Positions 24,855 through 33,377 are shown, numbered from the stretch's first letter. The stretch is 64,000 bases of DNA from UBA1422 sp963676385 (GCA_963676385.2 CAXXMM010000007.1:1-64000), one strand, 5' to 3'. Numbers and translations are program-made. Notes: generated by a model not told the origin, from the letters alone.

Positions 24855-24919
24855 TTTCTTTACCTCCATTCTTTGAGATTATATGCCTTTCTTGGAAAGG
24901 TGTCAATTTGTTGTGGAGT

Positions 24920-25981
24920 TTAATAAAACTCCACAACGGTCCCCACACCCTGCGCCTCCGCTTTTTTTAGGAGAATGCCACAGCAGGCCAGGTCCTGCAA
25001 GGCGATTCCGGTGGAATCAAAGATGGTAATGTCCTTGTCGCCTTTCCGACCCGGACAGTTGCCACCAATGACCTCGCCGATTTCTCCAAGAATATTTTCG
25101 GCAGTCATGATACCTTCTTTGATGGGAATTTCGCTTTCCCCCACATCAAGGCTCTGGGTTTTGTCATCCACGTAGAGGAATCCTCTGGCGGTCAGGGCGG
25201 ATTCCAACTCTTGCTTTCCTGTCATATCTGCCCCCAGGCAACTGATATGAGTGCCCGGCTTCACCCACTCCGACTTGATAATCGGACTGCGGGCCGGGGT
25301 CGCCGTAATGATAATATCGCTTTGGGAAACAGCATCCCCTAGGCTGTTGGGACTTCCAACGGTGGCTCCTAGGGGAACGCCAAGGGGACCTTCAATGTTC
25401 ACTTCCAAGGTTCGCCCACAAGCCCCGAGAATCTTTGCCACAGATTCTTCAATGGCCGCCAGTTTTGCTTCCGTCTTTTCCGGATGGCGTGGGTTGATGA
25501 CTCGAACCTGTTTGATACCGGGGCAGGTGATCAAAGTGGCCGCGATTCCGTAGGGGGCCAGCATCCCTGTTCCCACCATAAGCAGGGTTTTGGCATCTTT
25601 TCGTGCCAGGTATTTTGCGCCGACAGCTGCCGCAGCGCCGGTGCGAAGACCGGTCAATGCCCCTGCATTAATCAAGGCTGTGGGTGCACCGGTAGTAATA
25701 TCAAAGAGCATGGATGTGCCAAATAACTCCGGCAGGCCTTTTCCCGGATTGGCTTCATACCAAGAAACCAATTTAAAACCGAATACGCCGTCCTCACCCA
25801 AATCCCCTGATTTAATATCCAAATCCGCATGCCCCGGGTCAAATTCATGAAACACCATGGGCCAAAGACCTCCGGTTTTTTTGGCTTTTTGTACATAGGC
25901 CCTTTCATCGGCGGCAATGGCATCCTCTATGGTCATCAATTTAATTCCTTCTTGTTGATTGAGTATTCGAATCTTACCCAT
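24920..25981 (-). CDS. Ornithine cyclodeaminase / mu-crystallin family oxidoreductase
   Basis: A 353-residue NAD(P)-dependent enzyme of the OCD/mu-crystallin family. Diagnostic blocks are ALTGLRTGAAAAVGAKYLAR (substrate and nicotinamide contacts), VGTGMLAPYG (a Rossmann-type loop), ATPARSPII and FDSTGIALQDL. Members act as ornithine cyclodeaminase, alanine dehydrogenase, or reductases of cyclic imines such as pyrroline-2-carboxylate; the sequence does not decide among them. Its start overlaps the end of the aminotransferase by 8 bp, so they form one operon. A plausible combined job is making or removing a keto/imino acid. A short relic of a second copy lies at 33313. Confidence 0.88.
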   Translation of the reverse strand: MGKIRILNQQEGIKLMTIEDAIAADERAYVQKAKKTGGLWPMVFHEFDPGHADLDIKSGDLGEDGVFGFKLVSWYEANPGKGLPELFGTSMLFDITTGAPTALINAGALTGLRTGAAAAVGAKYLARKDAKTLLMVGTGMLAPYGIAATLITCPGIKQVRVINPRHPEKTEAKLAAIEESVAKILGACGRTLEVNIEGPLGVPLGATVGSPNSLGDAVSQSDIIITATPARSPIIKSEWVKPGTHISCLGADMTGKQELESALTARGFLYVDDKTQSLDVGESEIPIKEGIMTAENILGEIGEVIGGNCPGRKGDKDITIFDSTGIALQDLACCGILLKKAEAQGVGTVVEFY

Positions 25982-27137
25982 TGTTTTTCTCCTTTCGAAT
26001 CGGGGTGCCCTCTTGGACTTTCAGTTGGATATATTCCGCCATGGCGGCAAGGCCGGCTTCCAGCACGTCAGCAGCGCAGGCGTATCCCATGCGCATGGAA
26101 TATTCCATTTCAAAACATTCTCCCGGTGTGACAAAGGCCCCTGTTCGATGGTACATTTCTTCACAAAATGCCCGGCTTGGAATATCCAAGTCATAATACA
26201 AAAGGGCGGTAGTCCCTGCCTGAGGCTTATGCCAAGATACATGAGGCTGCTTGTTGACCCACGCATCCAGACGTGCCAGATTTTCCCGAACCACTCCTCG
26301 ATTACGTTTCAGAAGATCATCGGCACCTTCCAAGGCAATCCCCGCAACCTGCTCATCAAACATGCCGCAACTAATTAGAGTGTAATCCCTGTGGGAAAGA
26401 CATGCCTCCATCACTTCCTGATTTCGGGTAGCAATCCAACCCAAACGCAAGCCGGCCAGAGAAAACACCTTGCTCATGCCGGAAACGGAAATTCCTTTTT
26501 CATAAAGGTCCGCAACGGATTCGCTCCAGACATCCGTCTGGGTCAAATGACGATAAACCTCGTCGCAGAGAATCCACGCATCCGCCTGTCTGGCAATTTC
26601 AATGATGCCCAAAAGTTCTTCTTTTTCCATCAGGGCTCCCGTAGGGTTGTTGGGATTGTTGATACAAATCATTTTGGTTCCCTTTGTCACCAGCCGCTCC
26701 AGTTCCTTCAAGTCCGGATGGTAGCCATTTTCGTGTTTCAGGTGCAACAGGTCTACTTCCACCCCAAAGGATTCAGGGATGGAATAAAGCTGTTGGTATG
26801 TGGGCATAATGCTGACAATCCGATCTCCCGGTTCAAGCAGGGAGTAAAAAACATGATGGTTGGCCCCGGCAGCCCCGTGGGTGGGAATGATGTTTTTCGG
26901 TTTCATGGTTTTGTAAAGGCGGCAGATCCCTTCCTTAAAGGCGGGGGCGCCAAAAATGTCCCCATAGGTAAGGCGCCGAGCGCAAAACCCGTCCAGAAAA
27001 GCATTTTTATCTTTTCCTACCAGTTCAAACAAGGCATCCAGAGAAATGGAATCCACGCAGGTTTCCGCAATGTTGTATGGGGCATCATCCTCATACTCAT
27101 TCATCCATTCTTCCACTTTGAAGGGTTTGATTTTCAT
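25974..27137 (-). CDS. PLP-dependent class I/II aminotransferase
   Basis: A 387-residue fold-type I aminotransferase. NNPNNPTGALMEKEELLGI, CDEVYRHL and the Schiff-base lysine in SGMSKVFSLAGLRLGW are intact. It is closest in pattern to the aspartate/capreomycidine-synthase-like group rather than to branched-chain enzymes; the substrate is unknown. AAAGGAGG with 6-base spacing precedes ATG 27137. The transcript starts about 140 nt upstream at a recognisable promoter and has a strongly folded leader, so expression is probably controlled by attenuation or a riboswitch. Confidence 0.88.
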   Translation of the reverse strand: MKIKPFKVEEWMNEYEDDAPYNIAETCVDSISLDALFELVGKDKNAFLDGFCARRLTYGDIFGAPAFKEGICRLYKTMKPKNIIPTHGAAGANHHVFYSLLEPGDRIVSIMPTYQQLYSIPESFGVEVDLLHLKHENGYHPDLKELERLVTKGTKMICINNPNNPTGALMEKEELLGIIEIARQADAWILCDEVYRHLTQTDVWSESVADLYEKGISVSGMSKVFSLAGLRLGWIATRNQEVMEACLSHRDYTLISCGMFDEQVAGIALEGADDLLKRNRGVVRENLARLDAWVNKQPHVSWHKPQAGTTALLYYDLDIPSRAFCEEMYHRTGAFVTPGECFEMEYSMRMGYACAADVLEAGLAAMAEYIQLKVQEGTPIRKEKNNG

Positions 27138-27166
27138 GAAATTCCTCCTTTACTTTTAAAAGAAAA

Positions 27167-27260
27167 GGGCATCCAATCCTTCGCCTTATAACATACCAAA
27201 TGGTATGCCGTACCTACGGCGAAGTCATGGACACCCTTTTGCATCCCACCCGGTGGTGGG
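27167..27260 (-). promoter_or_regulatory. Structured leader RNA, candidate riboswitch or attenuator
   Basis: In transcript order: a hairpin CCCACC-ACCG-GGTGGG (27260-27245), then a multi-helix element. P1 is GGGTGTCCA (27236-27228) with TGGATGCCC (27175-27167), 9 bp including G-U pairs. P2 is CTTCGCC (27224-27218) with GGCGAAG (27185-27179), 7 bp. P3 is CATACCA (27207-27201) with TGGTATG (27198-27192). P1 is directly followed by TTTTCTTTT, so P1 formation could terminate transcription before the ribosome binding site. I could not match it to a named riboswitch class. Confidence 0.65.
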
Positions 27261-27284
27261 AACAGGTTCGTTTTATTTGATATA

Positions 27285-27313
27285 AACATATCATATTTGT
27301 TGAGGAGGTTCAA
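27285..27313 (-). promoter_or_regulatory. Promoter of the aminotransferase operon
   Basis: On the minus strand TTGAAC (27313-27308), a 17-bp spacer and TATGTT (27290-27285). It places the start near 27278, just upstream of the structured leader. Confidence 0.6.
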
Positions 27314-27386
27314 GGGGTTTCTTGGCGTGTGGTATAGATTGTTGTCACAAAAAGTCGGAGAACTTTTGGCGGGTCCCAACACTTTT

Positions 27387-28247
27387 TCAAAGGACTTTTT
27401 GGAAGTAGGCTTCGTATATTTCTTTCACCTTTGCTTTGGCAACAGGCAGGCCCAGGGTCCCGTGGGGCAGTGAATAGGAATACTTTGTTTTTGAGTTTTG
27501 ATTATCATTCTTTGCGGTGTAAAGAATCTTAGGGGACACATAGTAGACACCCTTTCCTGCGGTGGTACTGAATTTTGCCTCTACAGAAAGTGTGTCCCCC
27601 TTGTGCAGAACAACCTCTTCATCCGAATTGACTTTTGCCCCGTTTTGATAAACACTCAGCTTTTCCACAAAGGCAGTAAGCGTTCCAAATTCAATGCCGG
27701 TAATGGTGCAGTTTTGTTGGGTGGTGTTTTTTAATGTAAATCGATAGGTTTCCCCAAGGCTGGCACTGCCCGTGTGCTGTAAAATTTCCAGCAAGGGCTT
27801 TGTTGATGGTTTTTCTACACAGATGTCCACCTTTCCAATGTCAAATTCTTTGATGTTTCCCTTTTCATCTTCCATAATGACTTGTGTGATGGTCTGCGTT
27901 CCCTCTTGATCCGATTCAAGAGAAAGATAAATTGCATACAGGCGCATCCCTTTGTACTTGGTTCCCGCTTCCACAGCATAATCCACCACTGCCAAATTGT
28001 TGTTGTCAGTACGGATAAAGATCTTATTGTCCGGGTTGTTCAGCATATCATTATCCCCATCAGCAAAGCACAAAAAATCAATTGGCACTTCATCGCCGGA
28101 CTCTCCATGGATTTGTCCCTGAGTTGAGAGGAAATAAATTTCATCATTTCCCAACCAACTGTCTTTGATGTTTATATACAAAATTCCCCCAATAACAAGC
28201 ACCAACATGATTCCGAAAATCCCAATTGTGCGAACCCTTTTTGTCAT
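27387..28247 (-). CDS. Membrane-anchored extracytoplasmic protein, unknown function
   Basis: A 286-residue protein with an N-terminal signal anchor (about residues 6-26, IGIFGIMLVLVIGGILYINI) and an external region that looks beta-rich, with two Ig-like stretches (ETYRFTLKNTTQQNCTITGI and SVEAKFSTTAGKGVYYVSPK). The start at 28247 is chosen because GGAGG lies 7 bases upstream. I do not recognise the family. It lies directly downstream of a broken secreted-protein gene in the same direction and may once have formed an operon with it. Confidence 0.6.
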   Translation of the reverse strand: MTKRVRTIGIFGIMLVLVIGGILYINIKDSWLGNDEIYFLSTQGQIHGESGDEVPIDFLCFADGDNDMLNNPDNKIFIRTDNNNLAVVDYAVEAGTKYKGMRLYAIYLSLESDQEGTQTITQVIMEDEKGNIKEFDIGKVDICVEKPSTKPLLEILQHTGSASLGETYRFTLKNTTQQNCTITGIEFGTLTAFVEKLSVYQNGAKVNSDEEVVLHKGDTLSVEAKFSTTAGKGVYYVSPKILYTAKNDNQNSKTKYSYSLPHGTLGLPVAKAKVKEIYEAYFQKVL

Positions 28248-28278
28248 AGTTTCCTCCAAATCAAGTTATATCTGGTTA

Positions 28279-28835
28279 TTACTTATAGCGCACTAAGTTA
28301 TATGAATCGGCGGCAGGTTCCTTCACTGTAACCGTTCCATAGGTGACCGGTGTTGAATTAGCGCCGGCATAATATTTCATTAATGCTTTATATTGTTTGT
28401 AGTCTCTGTAATGGGCCAACTTGCTGAGTCTTTTCTTGTCCGCGGGGATATGAATCGAAACGGAGCAAGAGTAGGTCCTGGATTGAACAAAACTTGCGGA
28501 TCCTTTGACTGCATCTGCAATTGTACCTTCTGCCCCTACACTCAACTTACTTGTATACTTGGTGCCGGCTTTCAAAGTATACTCTCTAGAATATGCCCAG
28601 GAAGGCGTCTAGTCTTTTTTGAAAACCTTATTGAGTTTTTTCACATATGTTTTGGAGCTAACATAATAGACGACAGGAAGGCTCATGGCCGAAATGACGC
28701 ATCTTCCATGTTGATGGTCGCAGAATTTGTTGTAGCCGGGCTGATGTTTCCTTTTGACTCTGCAAACGCAGAGGTGGGAAAAACCGTTGCTACCAGCAAC
28801 AAAATAGATGATAAGATTACTATCCCCTTTTTCAT
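28279..28835 (-). pseudogene. Broken secreted protein gene (frameshift plus nonsense codon)
   Basis: ATG 28835, after AAAGGAGA, encodes a signal peptide (MKKGIVILSSILLLVATVFP, SAFAES) and stops in frame near 28683. The coding-like continuation in the next frame (MSLPVVYYVSSKTYVKKLNK) runs into a TAG at 28609-28611, then resumes in the same frame as REYTLKAGTKYTSKLSVGAE to a stop at 28279. One frameshift and one nonsense codon are therefore needed to explain it, which points to real decay rather than a sequencing slip. The function of the ancestor is unknown. Confidence 0.68.
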
Positions 28836-28942
28836 AAAGATCTCCTTTCTTTTTAGAAAACAAGCCACACACTTTATGTGCATGTTGCACTTATAGTATA
28901 TATTCCCTGCGGCTCGCTGTCAATAAAAAAAGGCTATTCCTT

Positions 28943-29014
28943 TTGTTATAACAAATATATTGCATTGTAACATTTAATATGTTATGATTTAATAAATTTG
29001 TTATGAGGTGTATC
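28943..29014 (+). promoter_or_regulatory. Operator-like TTGTTATRA repeats before the AbiE-like pair
   Basis: TTGTTATAACAA (28943-28954) is a perfect palindrome, and related words (TGTAACA, TGTTATGA, TTGTTATGA) recur up to the ribosome binding site. Such repeats suit autoregulation by the first gene product. Confidence 0.45.
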
Positions 29015-29998
29015 ATGGATATTGCAGAAATTTTGAATAAGCAGTTAGGTACTGGCTTTATCGCTGAAGATAGCTCATTTATTGCCACCTTTCCAGCATA
29101 TCTTTCTAAAACATACCAGTACCAAATTATACGGATGTTTGGCGTGGAGTTTTGCGTGCTTTCCATTCAAAAAGTTGATTTTCAGTTGGCGATATATCAA
29201 AAACATTTGGAATCAGTCAAAGCCACTCTTTCCATGCCTGTCGCACTGTATTTCCCCACGTTAACCTCCTATCAAAAAAAGGTGTTAATTCAACATACCA
29301 TTCCATTTATCTCCGGCAAAAGTCAGGTGTTTCTGCCATTTCTTGGAGTTACTCTGTCGGAGCAAGCGGCACACCAAAAGATTGTTAGGAAATCCCTAAC
29401 TGCGATGGCTCAATACTTGTTTCTATTCCTATATTATAAGAAGGCTGAAGATTCTTTTATTCAGGCAGATTTGGGCAAAATTTTAGGAATCAACAATATG
29501 AATATTAGCCGTGGCATCCGTGAATTATGCGATTGTGGCCTTATGCAGGCAACCTCAGAGGCCGTCACAAACAGAATTGCGTTCGTATCTTCTCGCCAGC
29601 ATGTACTATCTATGGCGTTACCTTTGATGGGAAGCCCGATTCAGAAAATTATAGAAGTAACTGACGAAAAAATTCCCAAGAACACCGTCATTGCCGGAGA
29701 GGAGGCGTTGGCTCGACGCACAATGATGGCTGATGGGGAACAAAAGGTTCGAGCAATCTATCGGTTGGCCTACAAACAGAAAGAAAAAAGCAACGTAGAG
29801 ATGTATAGCGATACCAATAAGGTTTCTTTGGAGCTTTGGAAATATCAGCCTGAAACATTGACCGGGGATGGAATAGCAGATCCAATTTCATTGTATCTTT
29901 GCTATCGGGATACTCAAGATGAACGAATACAAAAAGAAATCAAGAGGATACTTGATGAACTGGGGGTAAAAATTAATGAAGGGAATTCAAGTTATTAG
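29015..29998 (+). CDS. AbiEi-like antitoxin/regulator candidate
   Basis: A 327-residue protein placed directly before, and overlapping by 23 bp, an AbiEii-like nucleotidyltransferase. The middle (about residues 135-200) reads as a winged helix: DLGKILGINNMNISRGIREL followed by CGLMQATSEAVTN. The N-terminal part is alpha/beta and may be a substrate-mimic or restriction-like domain. In AbiE systems the first gene represses the operon and neutralises the toxin without binding it (type IV). The start at 29015 is chosen for its TGAGGTG site. This protein is longer than typical AbiEi and its assignment rests mainly on context. Confidence 0.58.
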   Translation: MDIAEILNKQLGTGFIAEDSSFIATFPAYLSKTYQYQIIRMFGVEFCVLSIQKVDFQLAIYQKHLESVKATLSMPVALYFPTLTSYQKKVLIQHTIPFISGKSQVFLPFLGVTLSEQAAHQKIVRKSLTAMAQYLFLFLYYKKAEDSFIQADLGKILGINNMNISRGIRELCDCGLMQATSEAVTNRIAFVSSRQHVLSMALPLMGSPIQKIIEVTDEKIPKNTVIAGEEALARRTMMADGEQKVRAIYRLAYKQKEKSNVEMYSDTNKVSLELWKYQPETLTGDGIADPISLYLCYRDTQDERIQKEIKRILDELGVKINEGNSSY

Positions 29999-30734
29999 GA
30001 AATATCTAGGGGATTTTCCCCAGTGCTATACAATCATTGGAGGTACTGCCTGCGATATTCTTTTGGATAATGCCGGGCTTTCGTTTCGGGCCACAAAAGA
30101 TGTAGACATGATAGTGATTGGAAAAGTCACTTCCCCAGCTTTCACGGAAAAATTGGGGGAAATGATTAGACATGGCGGTTATCGTCGAGGTTGGGCAAAG
30201 GGTGACCAAGTATTCTATTTTCGTTTTGATCAGCCAACAGATTCATCCTTCCCCCACATGATAGAAATCTTTTCACAAGAAGATACACTGGTGAAGCATA
30301 TTAGAGATGGTAATTACTTGCGATTAAAGTATGTCAGTGATTTTTCACCCATATCGGCGATTCTCATGGAAGGGGAATATTATCACTTCGCCCGCAATGG
30401 GATCATAGTATCAAATGGAATTTCAATTTTATCTGAAGACCATCTAATTCCCCTTAAGATTCGGGCATGGCTTGACCTTTCAGCCAAAAAATCAAGTGGA
30501 ATCAAGGTAAATACGGATGACATTCTCAAGCACAAAAAAGATGTTTATCGGTTATGTCAACTGGTGATTCCAAACAAAATTGTCCCGGTATCCCCATTTA
30601 TCTATGCTGATATTCAATTATTTCTCCAATCTTTGGTTGCGACAGAAGAAACTCACCGGATTGACGGAATGAATATTCAACTTGAATTTGAAGAAATTGT
30701 CGATCTTTTGAAGCGTAAGTATCTAGTTGTCTGA
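29976..30734 (+). CDS. AbiEii/AbiGii-like nucleotidyltransferase toxin
   Basis: A 252-residue protein with the minimal nucleotidyltransferase signature IIGGTACDILLDNAGLSFRA-T-K-D-V-D-M: the GG motif near residue 23 and the acidic pair DVD near 42. A Lys-containing helix LKIRAWLDLSAKK follows. AbiEii-family toxins use a nucleoside triphosphate to modify a target such as tRNA and stop growth during phage attack. Its start lies inside the preceding gene with a GGGGT site, so the pair is translationally coupled. Confidence 0.75.
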   Translation: MKGIQVIRKYLGDFPQCYTIIGGTACDILLDNAGLSFRATKDVDMIVIGKVTSPAFTEKLGEMIRHGGYRRGWAKGDQVFYFRFDQPTDSSFPHMIEIFSQEDTLVKHIRDGNYLRLKYVSDFSPISAILMEGEYYHFARNGIIVSNGISILSEDHLIPLKIRAWLDLSAKKSSGIKVNTDDILKHKKDVYRLCQLVIPNKIVPVSPFIYADIQLFLQSLVATEETHRIDGMNIQLEFEEIVDLLKRKYLVV

Positions 30735-30783
30735 TATTGTTTTCAAAAACAAAAATTTGTTTTTGAAGGTATAGGAGGGTCTC

Positions 30784-31671
30784 ATGGGCATATTCGATAA
30801 AATCAAAGAGCCGGTCTTTTTAAAAGAAAGCAACTCTCTCCAGTTGCAGTTGGCGGAATTGGAACAACTTTTGAAAACCGCAGATGCCACCACCGGGGCT
30901 TGGATTCAGCAAGACATCCATCTAATTAAGGCGGGGATCACCGGGGAAAGCAACATTGGATTTGAATTGAAGAACAGCCACATGCCTATGATTGTCCTGC
31001 ATGACCTTTACCTGGAGCGGGAAGACCTTTCCGCGCAGATTGATTATCTGATTATCACCCGGAAACGACATTTGATTGTGGAGTGCAAAAATCTTGTAGG
31101 AGATATTCAGGTCACAAGCACCGGAGATTTCATTCGAACCATCGGGACCAAAAAAGAAGGAATCTATTCTCCCATCACCCAAAACCAACGGCATTTGGAA
31201 CTATTAAAACAAATTCGCAAAGACACCAAATCTAATTTTTTGACCCAAGGCCTTTTCGAAAAATACTTCTACGATTCCTACCGAAGCGTGGTGGTTCTGG
31301 CCAATCCCAAATCCATTCTCAACATCAAATACGCCCCCAAAGAATTGAAGAAACAAATCATCAAAGCAGACCAACTGATTTCATATATCAAAAAAACAAA
31401 CGACGAACCGGGAATAGAGGCTTCTCCCGAAAAGGCTATGGAAGAGATGGCTCAGTTTTTCCTGCAGCAGCACAAAGAGCGGGACACGGATTACACCGCC
31501 AAATATATGGTTGCAAATCAGCCACAGGATGATGCCGCAAAAAATTCAGAAGGCGAAAAAAGATGCCCCAAATGTGGGGCACCGATGGTGCTTCGAAGGG
31601 CGAAAAAAGGAGCCAATGCCGGGAAAGAGTTTTGGGGATGCTCCAGATGGCCGGGGTGTAAAGGGCGATAG
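30784..31671 (+). CDS. NERD-domain nuclease with topoisomerase-type zinc finger
   Basis: A 295-residue protein. The NERD core (about residues 55-190) shows the nuclease strand RKRHLIVECKNLVGDIQV with E-x-K, preceded by AQIDYLIITRK, where the Asp is the metal ligand. The C-terminus is a four-Cys topoisomerase IA-like zinc ribbon (CPKCGAPM and GCSRWPGCKG, about 262-294). Such proteins are predicted DNA-binding nucleases of repair or defence. AGGAGGG precedes ATG. Its stop lies 2 bp from the convergent DUF5131 gene. Confidence 0.85.
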   Translation: MGIFDKIKEPVFLKESNSLQLQLAELEQLLKTADATTGAWIQQDIHLIKAGITGESNIGFELKNSHMPMIVLHDLYLEREDLSAQIDYLIITRKRHLIVECKNLVGDIQVTSTGDFIRTIGTKKEGIYSPITQNQRHLELLKQIRKDTKSNFLTQGLFEKYFYDSYRSVVVLANPKSILNIKYAPKELKKQIIKADQLISYIKKTNDEPGIEASPEKAMEEMAQFFLQQHKERDTDYTAKYMVANQPQDDAAKNSEGEKRCPKCGAPMVLRRAKKGANAGKEFWGCSRWPGCKGR

Positions 31672-31673
31672 GG

Positions 31674-32390
31674 TTAACCACTAAATGTTGGCATGGCATC
31701 CCATGTTCTTCCCTGAAGAAGCCTGCCGGTTTTTTTCTTGTTGGTGCCACCCCATTGTTTGAAATAGAACATGACATTCTGCTCATCACATTGCTTTTGA
31801 ATGTTTTCAACCCACGTTATGTCCATAGGCCTTGCATGCCAACCACTTTCTCCCCCTACAATTGCCCAGTCAATGTCCTGAAAATTGATATGCCCCAGTT
31901 CCCCAAGAAGCGGTTCAAAGGAAACGAATTTTACTTTAGCATTTATTTCCCGCAGGCAATCCATTCTATGGAGCGCCTCTATGTTTTCAACTGAAACACC
32001 CATCCAAATATTCGGTGTCCAGCTAAATTCCTCAGCATATGCCGCCAGCACATCTCCCCGCTTGGTTAGAATTTGATACGTATGCATGGGTGTATTGTTC
32101 ATGACAGCAAAGACTTGTTTAATATATTCCAGCGGGATATCTTTATGGAAAAGATCCGACATAGAATTTACAAAAATACGGGATGGCTTTTTTAACTGAT
32201 ACGGGTCCTCGAGACAATCCGGATGCAGTCGAAGTTTAAATCCATCAGAATACTTTTCATTGCCCATTTTTTGAAGCCTTCCGGCCATTCTCTCCGCATA
32301 GCAATTCAAGCAACCGGAAGATATTTTATCGCAACCGGTCACTGGATTCCATGTGTTTTCTGTCCATTCAATTTTGGATTTTTGCGGCAT
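31674..32390 (-). CDS. DUF5131 three-Cys-motif protein (Gp37/Gp68-like)
   Basis: A 238-residue protein with the motif GCDKISSGCLNCYAERM near residue 20, the three-Cys arrangement that binds an iron-sulfur cluster in radical-SAM-like enzymes, plus FVNSMSDLFHKDIP, QILTKRGDV, GVSVEN and VGGESGW. These are the hallmarks of DUF5131 (phage Gp37/Gp68 family). The start at 32390 (MPQKSKIEWTENTWNP) has GGAGGA upstream and abuts the TcmP stop (TGAGATG). The pair DUF5131/TcmP is a recurrent two-gene unit. Its reaction is unknown. Confidence 0.87.
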   Translation of the reverse strand: MPQKSKIEWTENTWNPVTGCDKISSGCLNCYAERMAGRLQKMGNEKYSDGFKLRLHPDCLEDPYQLKKPSRIFVNSMSDLFHKDIPLEYIKQVFAVMNNTPMHTYQILTKRGDVLAAYAEEFSWTPNIWMGVSVENIEALHRMDCLREINAKVKFVSFEPLLGELGHINFQDIDWAIVGGESGWHARPMDITWVENIQKQCDEQNVMFYFKQWGGTNKKKTGRLLQGRTWDAMPTFSG

Positions 32391-32391
32391 C

Positions 32392-33234
32392 TCAGTCCTC
32401 CTCCATGTGGGACAAAATATTGTCAGCAATTCGATTGGCCAAATTAATTGCTTTTGGATTTTTTGAACTAACGGAAAAGCAAAGCAAAAAAACCGGGGCA
32501 TTTTTTCCATTTCTCATAATTTTTGCCTTTTCAGAGACCTTAGGAAAAGTTTTCTTCAGTCTCTTCAATAAATAGGTTTTTACCCCTTCTGTATCTGCTT
32601 TTTCCAAATCGGGTTTAAAAAGAGAAAATTGATCAGATTCCTTATAGATTTCTGTCTTCCAAGTATCGTCTCCAAACATGATGTTCAACTTCCTCTGGTT
32701 TGCCAAAGAAATGTCCTCAATTCGCTTATATAAATTTCGGGTTGCTGCCATTAAGGGGAAAAAATACCAAACATCAAATGCTTCTGTTTTGGCAATGGCC
32801 TCCAGACAGTTCCGATGAAGATCCATCGCATATGGGTCCAGAAAAGCCACCTCTCGCCAATCACTTCTGCGCCATGAAACGCTGTAAATGGTTTGAAGCA
32901 TTTTGTTGCAGTCGTCAACAACGATTCGTACCTTGTCAACTTTGTCAGGAAACTGTTGCTCAATCTTCATAAGTAGCGCATCCGCATTCTCTTGATTCTG
33001 CTCAAAAAAATAGTATTTATGAAACGGATAGTTCAGGGACCGAAGGGCAGACCCCATTATGTTTGTACCATCTTTCAGTGTTACGTTCCCATTTCCGGCA
33101 AAGGCGTCAATGTAGCACAGTTTAAAAGACTGGTTTTTCATTGCAGTAATATACGCCGATATATATTTCTCTACGGCATTTAGTTTTTTCTCAGTCCAGA
33201 CATTTCCGAAGTTCAAGCTCTTCAATTCTTCCAT
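32392..33234 (-). CDS. tcmP: Three-Cys-motif partner protein TcmP
   Basis: A 280-residue protein of the TcmP family, defined by its constant pairing with a three-Cys-motif (DUF5131) gene, as here. CYIDAFAGNGNVTL is a methyltransferase-like first motif and VAFLDPYAMDLHRNCLEAIA carries the characteristic DPY-type motif IV, as in nucleic-acid N-methyltransferases. WYFFPLMAATRN is also family-typical. The biological role is not established; the pair is often found near mobile DNA. The C-terminal end overlaps the ribosome binding site of DUF5131, so the two are co-translated. Confidence 0.88.
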   Translation of the reverse strand: MEELKSLNFGNVWTEKKLNAVEKYISAYITAMKNQSFKLCYIDAFAGNGNVTLKDGTNIMGSALRSLNYPFHKYYFFEQNQENADALLMKIEQQFPDKVDKVRIVVDDCNKMLQTIYSVSWRRSDWREVAFLDPYAMDLHRNCLEAIAKTEAFDVWYFFPLMAATRNLYKRIEDISLANQRKLNIMFGDDTWKTEIYKESDQFSLFKPDLEKADTEGVKTYLLKRLKKTFPKVSEKAKIMRNGKNAPVFLLCFSVSSKNPKAINLANRIADNILSHMEED

Positions 33235-33312
33235 GGCATGTTACCCCCGTGTCCCCTATGGTTTTTTCAATTATACCCTTCTTCTGGGCCAGCGTCAAGA
33301 ACATATGTTTGC

Positions 33313-33377
33313 ATTTAATAAACATCCACAACAGTCCCTACGCCCTGCATCTCTGCTTTTTTAGGAGAATGCCACAG
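33313..33377 (-). pseudogene. Relic: last 20 codons of an ornithine-cyclodeaminase-family gene
   Basis: Reads GILLKKAEMQGVGTVVDVY then stop, against GILLKKAEAQGVGTVVEFY at the end of the gene at 24920. Only this tail remains; the sequence diverges abruptly at about 33378. A second copy of the gene was once here, next to the catabolic operon. Confidence 0.8.

Noticed and set aside
24886..24900. Hairpin CCTTTC/GAAAGG after the cyclodeaminase gene
   Set aside because: Only 6 bp and no U run on the relevant strand; not called as a terminator.
27167..27260. Assignment of the leader to glycine, guanidine, THF, glutamine, lysine or T-box classes
   Set aside because: Class-defining core bases could not be found by eye; left as unassigned.
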